Source: Candidatus Moraniibacteriota bacterium (GTDB taxonomy: Bacteria > Patescibacteriota > Minisyncoccia > Moranbacterales > GCA-2747515). Taken from it: 32,091 nt of DNA. This document shows, one piece after another, positions 9,879-17,782 of the stretch. The stretch lies in the NCBI GenBank assembly GCA_018401135.1, contig JAGYLL010000008.1, positions 1-32,091 of the forward strand. Direction: 5' to 3'. Position numbers and translations under genes: made by a program. The notes beneath the pieces are model-generated. The model saw only the letters and a list, made by a program, of their open reading frames with translations, was not told the DNA's origin and searched no databases. Position 1 is the first letter of the stretch, and each line of letters begins with the position of its first letter.

Positions 9879-10625
9879 GTAGAAAAAACGTGTGAGTTTA
9901 TGTATGGAAATGAAAACGCTTCCAAAATTTATGTTTTTGCACCACTTAACGATACAAGTGGGGAATATCTTGGTTGGGAAGAAAGTGATATCGAAGAGTA
10001 TAAAATAGAAGTTTCTCCAACATCAGGCGTGGTTACTTTTATTGACGACTACGGATCTTTCGCAAGTCAGTTTGCTGTATATAGATCTTCTGAAATTGTA
10101 GAGATTTCAGCGACAGGACTGGACACAAAAACAGACGTGAGTTGTCCAAAAGGAATAGTGGGAAATATTTATATTGTTAATGATTATACTGCAGATCCAG
10201 GAAATTTGGGTGGATATGCGTATAAAAACTCACTGAAAGTTGTGATTACTCGAGGTGCGTCGAAAAAAGTAGTTGCTCATGAAACAGGACATTCGTATAT
10301 AGGACTTGATGATGAGTATGAGAATTCAGAAACGTACCAAAAATTTCTTGCGAGTAGGGGTATATGTACAGAATCTATTAATTGTCGTACGACTGAGGCG
10401 GAATGTAAACAAGACTTTGGTGTGAGATCTTGTTATTTGGGTTGTAAATATGCACCTCATTCAGGTCCTAATGCAGAATTCTATCGAGAAACATTTAATA
10501 GTATTATGAATTGGCATGAAACGGGAGTTTTTGCACCATATCAGATGGAAGCTTTGGAGTATAAGATTAGAACAGGTAGAATTATGCTAGGGAAAGTTTT
10601 GAGTAGTCCAAATTGCCCAAGGTAG
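9717..10625 (+). CDS. Surface protein B, intact C-terminal part: Calx-beta end plus M64-like zinc metallopeptidase
   Basis: Clean 302-codon frame that is the 3' part of surface gene B; Met at 9,717 is internal to the Calx-beta domain, not the true start. Residues 10-54 finish Calx-beta (acidic DDEIEGEETF). After a linker domain comes VVAHETGHSYIGLDDEY (residues 185-201): His188, Glu189 and His192 form an HExxH zinc site and the following GL-DEY resembles IgA-peptidase-type family M64. Downstream GCKYAPHSG, FYRETFNSIMN (262-265, Met-turn-like) and FAPYQMEAL also match that family's order. The Cys residues suggest disulfides and an extracytoplasmic location. Predicted role: surface protease anchored by the pilin-like helices. 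Target unknown; the family call rests on motifs read by eye. Confidence 0.7.
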   Translation: MEKDETSFQNISEIAITKDDEIEGEETFQIELTPSPGIEIVIKNNPVTVTIEDAVEKTCEFMYGNENASKIYVFAPLNDTSGEYLGWEESDIEEYKIEVSPTSGVVTFIDDYGSFASQFAVYRSSEIVEISATGLDTKTDVSCPKGIVGNIYIVNDYTADPGNLGGYAYKNSLKVVITRGASKKVVAHETGHSYIGLDDEYENSETYQKFLASRGICTESINCRTTEAECKQDFGVRSCYLGCKYAPHSGPNAEFYRETFNSIMNWHETGVFAPYQMEALEYKIRTGRIMLGKVLSSPNCPR

Positions 10626-10627
10626 TA

Positions 10628-10657
10628 TTGACAAAATATAATAAATATGCTTATGTA
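10628..10657 (+). promoter_or_regulatory. Candidate sigma70-type promoter before the anchored exported protein
   Basis: TTGACA (10,628-10,633), 18-bp spacer, TATGTA (10,652-10,657). It starts right after the surface gene B stop and would give a leader of about 28 bases to ATG 10,692. Confidence 0.4.
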
Positions 10658-10691
10658 TACATACCGTCATTTTTTTTTGGAGTCCTTTACC

Positions 10692-11387
10692 ATGTCAAAG
10701 TCAAAGTATATTTTTGTTCTCGTAGCTATTTTTTCTTTCAACACCCCTTTTGTCCACGGACAACAAGAAATGAAAGAAGGGCAACTATCATCGTTAAGCT
10801 ATAATTTGACGGTGGAGAGAACTGGCGATGTGATCAAACTTTTGGAGGGTGGGTATGTCATAGAATGGACGTATGAATTTTTCAAGAATCTCACACCTGA
10901 ATTGAAGGGAAGAAATAATGCCGTTATTCTTTCTTTTCAAGGAGAGTCACTTGCATATTTTGCGGTTTCCGATATGGAGGCTATTCTTTGTAGAGATTCT
11001 CCAGAAGAGGGAAGGATGACTGGGGGGTGTGAATTTCAAGGAACGGATGGCCAATACCCTTTTAGCGCTCCCTATTTCCCGAATGCTCAATTTATAGATG
11101 TCTATAATGAGAAAGGGGAAAAAATGGGAAGACTCGATGTTTCTCCTTTTGCTCTTTGTAATCAAAATGGACTTTGTGAGATGGGAGAGGGAGTATCAAC
11201 CTGTCCCAGTGACTGCAAAAAGGAGGAGGTTTTTTATCAAGATGCCTTGACGATTCATCAGGAAGAAGAGAATAAGGAAAATAAACTTCTCCTTTGGATT
11301 ATAGGGTGTGTAGGCATCTTTTTTCTTGCTACTTTTGTTATTGTGATACTAAAAATTATACGCAACAAACAAAAGTATGGCATATAA
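10692..11387 (+). CDS. Exported protein with Cys-rich motif and C-terminal membrane anchor
   Basis: 231 residues from ATG 10,692, chosen over an upstream in-frame ATG (10,647) because GGAG at 10,679-10,682 precedes it and a signal peptide starts there (MSKSKYIFVLVAIFSFN, cleavage near VHG). The middle looks like a beta-rich extracytoplasmic domain with no family I recognise. CNQNGLCEMGEGVSTCPSDC follows, a small Cys motif seen in many bacterial exported proteins (C.NG.CE.GE...TCPSDC). The end has a hydrophobic helix (LLLWIIGCVGIFFLATFVIV) and a basic cytoplasmic tail KIIRNKQKYGI, giving type I membrane topology. It has its own promoter candidate and a terminator, and stands directly after the surface protease, so a role at the cell surface is likely. 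Confidence 0.75.
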   Translation: MSKSKYIFVLVAIFSFNTPFVHGQQEMKEGQLSSLSYNLTVERTGDVIKLLEGGYVIEWTYEFFKNLTPELKGRNNAVILSFQGESLAYFAVSDMEAILCRDSPEEGRMTGGCEFQGTDGQYPFSAPYFPNAQFIDVYNEKGEKMGRLDVSPFALCNQNGLCEMGEGVSTCPSDCKKEEVFYQDALTIHQEEENKENKLLLWIIGCVGIFFLATFVIVILKIIRNKQKYGI

Positions 11388-11419
11388 GCGCTTATCTTAG
11401 GAGAGCGCTTTTTCTTTTG
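11386..11419 (+). terminator. Intrinsic terminator after the anchored exported protein
   Basis: AAGCGCT (11,386-11,392) pairs with AGCGCTT (11,404-11,410) around an 11-base loop, followed by a T-rich run TTTTCTTTT. It starts on the last bases of the stop codon. Confidence 0.7.
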
Positions 11420-11438
11420 GAAGAGAAAATAGGACAAG

Positions 11439-11467
11439 ATGACTGATCTTGACTTATTGTATATAAT
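11439..11467 (+). promoter_or_regulatory. Candidate promoter for the DEAD-box helicase
   Basis: ATGACT (11,439-11,444), 17-bp spacer, perfect TATAAT (11,462-11,467). This leaves a leader of about 110 bases before ATG 11,583. Confidence 0.5.
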
Positions 11468-11582
11468 ATGATATTGTTGATTTTTGTTCGTGATGAATCC
11501 GAGGAATAGTCTTATCTCGATGTTCATCTTAGAAACAATCGAAATAAGATTTATTCATAAAGTAAAGAAAGGATTCATTTAT

Positions 11583-12776
11583 ATGGCATATCAAACAAAG
11601 CATCGATCAGCTTCTGGTCGAGCGTCATTTGGCGCAAAACGTTCTTTTCGTGGATCTCGTGGACGCGGACCAAGAAAAGAAAATATACATCCTTCAAAAT
11701 TTATAAAACCAGCATGTATTCTGACACAAGAGACGTACCAAGCACAGCACGCTTTTTGTGATTTTCGAGTGCATAGTATTTTGGAGAAAAATATTATTGA
11801 AAGAGGATTTGATTTTCCTTCACCAATTCAAGATCAAACAATTCCTTTGGCAATGAAAGGAAAAGATATTATAGGTATTGCAAATACAGGAACAGGAAAA
11901 ACCCTTGCTTTTGCAATTCCTGTTTTGCATCAACTTCTTATGGATCGAAGATCTCATGCATTAGTTGTTGCTCCTACACAGAAAATTAGCACAGCAGATT
12001 CTTGAAGAACTACAATCCCTTGCAAAAGAGGGAAAATCCCATGGGCTCTTCTTATAGGAGGAACCCCTAGCGACCACAATTCAGAGATCTTTCCCATTTT
12101 CCAAGAATTGTTGTGGGAACACCGGGAAGAATAAAAGATCATCTTGAAAGAAAGACTCTTCGTCTAACGCTTTCAATGCTGTAGTTTTAGATGAAGTAGA
12201 TCGTATGTTGGATATGGGATTTATCGATGATAAGGAGAGGAATTCTCTCTAATCTTTCTTTTCAACGTCAATCATTTTCTTCTCAGCGACTATGAATGAT
12301 AAGGTGAGAACCTAATACGAGAATTTTCCAATGAACCGATAACGGTTTCTGTAAGTACAGGAAATACCAGTGATAATGTAGAACAAAATATTGTAAAATA
12401 TCGTCTTCTCGAGAAGATAAAGTAGAAAAACTTCATTCATTTCTTGTAGAAAAAGAGATGAAAAATATTGATTTTTGATGAAACGAAACGAGGTGTTGAT
12501 GTTTTGAGGTAAAGAACTTTCAAAGAGGATTTGCTGTAGAGGAACACATGGAAATAAAACACAAGGACAACGACAGCGTGTGCTTTCGAGTTTCGATCTG
12601 GGCAGATAAAAATACTTGTAGCCACAGATGTTGCTGCTCGAGGAATTGATGTTGCAGATATTACCTATGTTATAAATTATTCAACTCCACAGAGTTATTC
12701 TGATTATATTCATCGAATAGGACGCGCGGGGAGAGCAGGAAAAATGGGATACGCTCTTACGTTTATCGAAGGATAA
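11583..12776 (+). pseudogene. DEAD-box RNA helicase, frame broken after motif I
   Basis: ATP-dependent RNA helicase of the DEAD-box family. ATG 11,583 follows AAAGGA and gives [19 protein letters not shown], an Arg/Gly/Ser-rich tail before the core. The frame is clean through the Q motif ([12 protein letters not shown]) and motif I (ANTGTGKT) and breaks at about 11,979 in APT-REL, where an altered run replaces the expected Arg-Glu-Leu codons. By switching frames the rest can be followed to 12,776: IGGTPSD, VVGTPGR, VLDEVDRMLDMGF (DEVD instead of DEAD), [11 protein letters not shown] and [10 protein letters not shown]. All core motifs are present in order, so the gene was recently functional or is functional and mis-sequenced. 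Several separate indels are needed, and the next gene shows the same kind of damage. Confidence 0.8.
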
Positions 12777-12782
12777 TTTTCG

Positions 12783-12811
12783 TTGACGAGAAAGAAAAAT
12801 GCTATTACAAT
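12783..12811 (+). promoter_or_regulatory. Sigma70-type promoter for typA
   Basis: TTGACG (12,783-12,788), 17-bp spacer, TACAAT (12,806-12,811), directly after the helicase stop. It gives a leader of roughly 65 bases before ATG 12,884. Confidence 0.6.
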
Positions 12812-12883
12812 AAAGAAAATGTCGAGGATTTCGACTTTTCTTTTTTAAAAATATATAAATAAAATATTTTTATACAAGTTTTT

Positions 12884-14670
12884 ATGGAAATACGAAATAT
12901 TGCTATTATTGCACACGTAGATCATGGGAAGACGACGCTCACGGATGCTATTATGGTCAAACAGGGACTATCGTTGATGATAGTACTATGGATTCGAATG
13001 CTCTCGAAAAAGAGCGAGGAATAACTATTTATGCCAAGAATACCTCAGTTATTTACCGAGATACAAAGATAAATATTGTCGATACTCCTGGACATGCTGA
13101 TTTTGGAAGTGAGGTAGAGCGAGTTCTTCGTTCTATTGATTCTGTTGTTTTGGTGGTAGATGCACAAGAAGGTCCTATGCCTCAAACGAGATTTGTTTTG
13201 AAGAAGTCTCTCGAATTAGGACACAAGCCTCTTGTTGTTATCAACAAAATTGATAAGCCAGCTGCTCAACCAGATATTGTTAAAGAACAAGTTTTTGAAT
13301 TATTCCTTGATCTTGGTGCAACTGATGAACAATTGGAATTTACCACTATCTATGCCATAGCAAGAGAGGGCGTTGCAAAAGAAAAAATAGACGATACTTC
13401 AAAAGATCTTTCACCACTTCTTGATACTATTCTTTTGCGCGTAGAACCCGCTTCGAGCGAAAGAGAAAAACCTTTGCGATTCCAGCCTTTCAATCTTGGA
13501 TATGATGATTTTCTTGGACGACTTGCTATTGGAAGAATTTATGAAGGAACTATTCAGTCAGGAAAAACATTTACACTCAAAAAATTAGATGGAAGCGTTG
13601 AGATGGGTCGTGTTTCGAAACTCTTTACGTTTCATGGAACGGAGAGAAAAGAAGTGGAAGAAGCAATTGCCGGTGATATTGCTATGGTTGCAGGATTTTC
13701 TTCTATAGATATTGGAGAAACGCTCTGCCAATCAAATGATCAAGAGGCACTTTCAGCTATTACTGTAGATGAACCGACAATATCATTGCGTTTTCTCGTT
13801 AATGATTCACCTTTTGCTGGTCGTGAAGGAAAATTTGTAACGAATCAACAGATTCGTGAACGGCTCAAAAAGGAATTGGAAGTAAATGTTGGTTTAAAAA
13901 TTGATTTTACCTCTTCAGAATACGCTATGGTTTATGGTAGAGGAGAGCTTCATATAGCTGTTCTTTTGGAGAATATGCGACGTGAAGGTTATGAAATGCA
14001 AGTTTCACAACCACATGTTATTATCAAACAAGAGGAGGGACGAAAGGTTGAGCCATTTGAGGAAGTAACTATTGATGTCCCTACTCTTGTGTCGGGATCT
14101 GTTATTGAGAGACTTGGAAAGCGAAAAGGTATTATGGTAGATATGCAGACGCATGGAGATCAAACACGTATGATATTTGAGATTCCCACAAGAGGACTTC
14201 TTGGCTATAGAGGACAATTTATCGTGGATACAAAAGGAGAAGGAATTCTATGTTCTCGAGTGATTGGATTCCGTGATTATGTAGGAGTCATTGCCAAGCG
14301 AGATGTTGGATCTATGGTTTCTGGACTAACAGGAAAAGCGCTTGGCTATTCTCTGGCTAATTTACAAGAACGAGGAGTTTTATATGTCGGTGCAAGTACA
14401 GATGTATACGAAGGACAAGTAATTGGAAATACTTCTAAAGGAGAAGATATGACCGTAAATCCTATTAAAGGAAAACAACTTACCAATATGCGAGCAAGTG
14501 GAACGGACGATGCTATTATACTTACACCTCCATGGGAACTTTCTATCGAACGTGGTTTGGAAATAATGTCTGATGATGAGTATTTGGAAGTTACACCAAA
14601 AAGCGTTCGTCTTCGAAAGCAACAACTTACAGAAAATGATAGAGTGAAAGCAAAAAGAAAGCAGAAATAG
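12884..14670 (+). CDS. typA: GTP-binding protein TypA/BipA (one-base deletion near 12,957)
   Basis: Ribosome-associated translational GTPase TypA/BipA, involved in ribosome assembly and stress adaptation. The true start is ATG 12,884 ([20 protein letters not shown]1 loop). After AIMV the frame shifts; restoring one base near 12,957 gives [24 protein letters not shown] and joins the long frame that runs to 14,670, for about 595 residues, the usual length. G3 [15 protein letters not shown]4 NKIDKP and the TypA-specific C-terminus ([21 protein letters not shown], spanning about 14,440-14,505) are clear. An ORF start at 12,988 would lose the P-loop and is not a real start. It has its own promoter and an inverted repeat after the stop. 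The deletion lies at the end of an indel-rich patch and is more likely an error than inactivation. Confidence 0.9.
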
Positions 14671-14690
14671 AAGTAAGAAGGAAAAAGAGA

Positions 14691-14722
14691 TAATTAAAAG
14701 AGGGGGGACCCTCTTTTAATTA
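14691..14722 (+). terminator. Inverted repeat after typA
   Basis: TAATTAAAAGAGGG (14,691-14,704) pairs perfectly with CCCTCTTTTAATTA (14,709-14,722), a 14-bp stem with a 4-base loop. There is no T-run after it beyond the stem's own TTTT, so termination strength is uncertain. Confidence 0.6.
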
Positions 14723-14824
14723 TGAAGCATCCAGAATCTCATTTCTTTTTGTTCGTACTATGAACACAAGAGAAAATAGTGTAGTATTGTAAGAGGAGAA
14801 TTTGTAAAGATAAAGGAGATGACT

Positions 14825-15625
14825 ATGTTAAAGCAACAAAATATTTCTTGTATTTCTTGGAATGTTAATGGCCTGCGTGCCGTAGGACGTAAAGGTTTTT
14901 TGGAGTGGATTGAGAAAGGTGAACACGATATCGTTTGCCTCCAAGAAACAAAAATTTCTGATCCAAGTCAGCTAACTCCTGAAATAAAAAGTCCTAATGG
15001 ATATTTTTCGTATTTTCACTGCGCTCAAGAAAAAAAAGGATATAGTGGAACAGCTCTATACACCAAAGAAGAACCAAGAAATGTAAAAATGTTTTTTGGA
15101 GAAACATCCCTTCTTTCTACCGAAGGGCGTGTTTTGGAGGCCGAGTATAAAAATTTTACTCTTCTTACGGTGTACTTTCCCAATGGAGGCGGAGGGAAGG
15201 AGCGTCTTATATATAAACTTGCTTTTTATGAAGAATTTCTTGTGTATATAAGGGAGCTTACACAAAAAGGAAAAAATGTTATTTTTTGTGGTGATGTGAA
15301 CACTGCTCATAACGAAATTGATCTTGCTCGACCCAAAGAAAATGAAAAATCTACGGGATTTCTCCGTATAGAACGCGATTGGATGGATGAGCTTGTAAGA
15401 GAGGGATTTCTTGATACGTTTCGCTTTCTCCATCCTGAAAGGATCCAGTATTCATGGTGGGATATGAAGACTCGTGCTCGAGAAAGAAATATTGGATGGC
15501 GCATTGATTATTTTTTTGTAAGTGAATCTTTGCGATCTTTTATACAAGAAGCTTTTATCATTGATACTCTCTATGGATCTGATCATTGTCCAGTAGGAAT
15601 ACAACTTGATTTTAATAAAAAATAA
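14825..15625 (+). CDS. xth: Exonuclease III-type AP endonuclease
   Basis: Base-excision repair nuclease that cuts DNA 5' of abasic sites. 266 residues of the EEP (exonuclease-endonuclease-phosphatase) fold: SWNVNGLRA near the start (metal-site Asn), LQETK (metal-site Glu), GYSGTALYTK, VYFPNGG, CGDVNTAHNEIDLARP (catalytic Asp/Asn), STGF.RIERDWMD, YSWWD, WRIDYFFVS and the terminal GSDHCPVGI (Asp-His pair). All active-site positions are present. ATG 14,825 is chosen over ATG 14,819 because AAGGAG (14,813-14,818) abuts the upstream ATG but sits 6 bases before this one. It lies between typA and a hemerythrin gene and appears to be a separate unit. Confidence 0.92.
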   Translation: MLKQQNISCISWNVNGLRAVGRKGFLEWIEKGEHDIVCLQETKISDPSQLTPEIKSPNGYFSYFHCAQEKKGYSGTALYTKEEPRNVKMFFGETSLLSTEGRVLEAEYKNFTLLTVYFPNGGGGKERLIYKLAFYEEFLVYIRELTQKGKNVIFCGDVNTAHNEIDLARPKENEKSTGFLRIERDWMDELVREGFLDTFRFLHPERIQYSWWDMKTRARERNIGWRIDYFFVSESLRSFIQEAFIIDTLYGSDHCPVGIQLDFNKK

Positions 15626-15648
15626 TTTGAATAATCATAGAATAATTT

Positions 15649-16053
15649 ATGGCAATAATATGGAAAGAAGAATATAGCTTGGGAATTGAAGGTATCGATA
15701 ATCAGCATAAAAAGTTTATCGCTATTCTCAGTTCTTTATCAAAAGCTCTTTCAGAGAGGAGAGAAAAGGATATTATTGCTGATATTCTTCTAGATTTACA
15801 AGAATATGCGGAAATGCATCTTGCTTTTGAAGAAAAATACTTTGAAAAGTTTCATTATGAGAATGAAGAAGAGCATAACAAAGAACACCGGTATTATCGT
15901 TGGAAAATACAAGAATTTATAGATCGTCACAAAGCAGAAGATCAACTTTTGTCTATAGAAATGTTACATTTTTTGGAAGACTGGTTGGAAGAGCATATTA
16001 TGAAATCAGATAAAAAATATGTAGAATGTTTTCGTAGAAATGGAATCAAATAG
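15649..16053 (+). CDS. Bacteriohemerythrin (di-iron O2-binding protein)
   Basis: Single-domain hemerythrin, 134 residues, usual for bacterial members. It reversibly binds O2 at a non-haem di-iron centre in a four-helix bundle. All seven ligands are in place with canonical spacing: His20 (DNQH), His57 and Glu61 (MHLAFEE), His76 and His80 (EEHNKEH), His116 and Asp121 (HIMKSD). The N-terminus IIWKEEYSLGIEGIDNQH matches the family. No membrane or sensor domain is attached, so it is a soluble cytoplasmic protein for O2 storage, delivery or scavenging. It begins 23 bases after xth; co-transcription is possible. For a lineage usually thought fermentative and often O2-sensitive, oxygen handling is a reasonable inference. 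Confidence 0.92.
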   Translation: MAIIWKEEYSLGIEGIDNQHKKFIAILSSLSKALSERREKDIIADILLDLQEYAEMHLAFEEKYFEKFHYENEEEHNKEHRYYRWKIQEFIDRHKAEDQLLSIEMLHFLEDWLEEHIMKSDKKYVECFRRNGIK

Positions 16054-16089
16054 GTTTTTTTGAAAGAGTTTTCAAGAGATTATTTCTAA

Positions 16090-16123
16090 AAATTTTTCTA
16101 TTCTTCAAAAAGTAGAAAAATTT
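16090..16123 (+). repeat. AT-rich inverted repeat after hemerythrin
   Basis: AAATTTTTCTA (16,090-16,100) and TAGAAAAATTT (16,113-16,123) form an 11-bp stem around a 12-base loop. It is followed immediately by a stronger hairpin. The rest of 16,157-16,279 is AT-rich spacer with nothing recognisable. Confidence 0.5.
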
Positions 16124-16156
16124 AAAAGAACATTATCTTTAGATAATGTTCTTTTA
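16123..16156 (+). terminator. Strong bidirectional terminator between hemerythrin and dnaB
   Basis: TAAAAGAACATTATCT (16,123-16,138) pairs with AGATAATGTTCTTTTA (16,141-16,156). The 16-bp palindrome has T-rich flanks on both strands and stands between two convergent genes, so it probably serves both. Confidence 0.75.
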
Positions 16157-16279
16157 GTTTAATTTTACAAAAAGAAAATAATAAAATTTTGTCTTTCATA
16201 AAACGTACCAATTTCCTTTATTTTTAAAAATTTTTTTCAATAAAAATATCTAGAGATTTACGTCTTAATGTAAAAATTT

Positions 16280-17638
16280 TTACTCTGACCGAGTTTTTTC
16301 TAGAGAACGGAAAGTTGTGGAGGCTTCGTCGAAGTAGAGCTGTACGCGTCCAAGAGGTCCGTTTCTATGCTTGGCTATAATAACTTCTACAATATTTTTA
16401 TTGGGAGTATCTGGTTTGTAGCGATCTTCTCTGTAGAGAAAGAGGACAACGTCAGCGTCTTGCTCTATAGAACCTGACTCTCGAAGGTCAGAGAGTTTGG
16501 GAACCTGGTCGGTGCGAGACTCTACGGCTCGAGAAAGCTGAGAGAGCGCGATGATAGGAATATTAAGCTCTTTGGCAAGGTTTTTGAGTCCTCGAGAGAT
16601 TTCTGAAATTTCTTGAACACGGTTTTCTGTTCGTCTTCCTTCCATAAGCTGGAGATAGTCGATGATAATAAGTCCCAAATGATGCTCGGCTTGAAGTCTT
16701 CTTGCCATCGTACGAAGTTGCATAATATTAGCAGAAGCAGAATCATCTATAAAAATAGGAGCTTCACTCAAAATACCCATAGCGGTATTGATACGTTCGA
16801 AATCATCCGAGCCATCACCACTTTTAAGTTTTCCTGTTCGTAATTTCCACAGATCGATTCCTCCTTGAGCAGCGATCATACGATCAACCAACTGATCGGA
16901 GGACATTTCGAGAGAAAATATCCCCACAGGAACTTTCATTTTTGTTCCAATATTTCTGGCAATATCAAGAGCAAAGGTCGTCTTTCCTATAGAAGGACGT
17001 GCTGCGAGAATGACGAGGTCAGATTTCTGAAATCCTGCAAGTATATTATCAAGATCTCCATAGCAAGAGGGAACACCACGCATATCACTTCCTGCATTGT
17101 GAAGTTCATCGATACGGTTAAAAGCTTCTTCGAGAACGGATTTGATAGGAATGAAATCTTTTTTGGTATGTTTTTGAGAAATAGAAAAAAGTTTTTGCTC
17201 AGCTCTGTCGAGGGTAAGTTGCACATCTTGAGATTCTTCAAAACCAAGTTCCGATATTTCATTGGCCACAGAGATAAGACGTCGTAGAATGGCCTTTTTT
17301 TGGACAACGCCTGCATAGTGAGCGACATTGGAAGCGGAAGGAACACCTCCTACGAGAGATGCGAGATAGCTTGTTCCTCCAATTGTTTCAAGTTTATCTC
17401 GTTCTTCGAGTTTATTGGAAAGACTTAAGAGGTCTATAGGCTCTCGATCTTCATAGAGGTCGAGCATTACTTGATAAATATCATTGTGTTTATCATTGTA
17501 GAAATCGCCAACTTGGACCATATCAGCAACACGAATGATGGCATCTTTGTCGAGCATAAGAGCCCCGAGAACGCTTTGTTCAGCATCGGTATTGTGAGGA
17601 GGAACACGAAGTTCTTTGGAAGCTTTGGTTCGAGCCAT
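16280..17638 (-). CDS. dnaB: Replicative DNA helicase DnaB
   Basis: Hexameric 5'-3' helicase that unwinds DNA at the replication fork. 452 residues, standard length, no intein. The N-terminal DnaB_N domain begins PPHNTDAEQSVLGALMLD (residues 13-30). The RecA-like motor has Walker A ARPSIGKTT (213-221), FSLEMSSDQL (H1a region), Walker B LIIIDYLQLM and the switch LSQLSRAVE.R.D..P.LSDLRESGSIEQDAD. The start at 17,638 gives MARTKASKELRVPPHN. A promoter with TATACT lies 31 bases upstream. It is transcribed away from xseA, and its stop faces the terminator at 16,123-16,156. Confidence 0.97.
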   Translation of the reverse strand: MARTKASKELRVPPHNTDAEQSVLGALMLDKDAIIRVADMVQVGDFYNDKHNDIYQVMLDLYEDREPIDLLSLSNKLEERDKLETIGGTSYLASLVGGVPSASNVAHYAGVVQKKAILRRLISVANEISELGFEESQDVQLTLDRAEQKLFSISQKHTKKDFIPIKSVLEEAFNRIDELHNAGSDMRGVPSCYGDLDNILAGFQKSDLVILAARPSIGKTTFALDIARNIGTKMKVPVGIFSLEMSSDQLVDRMIAAQGGIDLWKLRTGKLKSGDGSDDFERINTAMGILSEAPIFIDDSASANIMQLRTMARRLQAEHHLGLIIIDYLQLMEGRRTENRVQEISEISRGLKNLAKELNIPIIALSQLSRAVESRTDQVPKLSDLRESGSIEQDADVVLFLYREDRYKPDTPNKNIVEVIIAKHRNGPLGRVQLYFDEASTTFRSLEKTRSE

Positions 17639-17668
17639 AGGAAATTTTTTGTATCAAACTGGATTTTC

Positions 17669-17697
17669 AGTATAGACCCCTTTTCTTTTTTTCGCAA
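17669..17697 (-). promoter_or_regulatory. dnaB promoter
   Basis: On the minus strand TTGCGA (17,697-17,692), 17-bp spacer, TATACT (17,674-17,669). The leader to ATG 17,638 would be about 25 bases, without a clear Shine-Dalgarno site. Confidence 0.6.
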
Positions 17698-17720
17698 AAT
17701 TGACCTATGTGAATAACGTG

Positions 17721-17749
17721 TGGAGAAAAATTTTAAAAGAAGGTATACT
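17721..17749 (+). promoter_or_regulatory. xseA promoter
   Basis: TGGAGA (17,721-17,726), 17-bp spacer, TATACT (17,744-17,749). Transcription would start near 17,756, which rules out the GTG at 17,720 as the usual start and favours ATG 17,783. Confidence 0.5.
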
Positions 17750-17782
17750 AAAAGGAGATTAGCAATCGTCCCTAAAAATACT

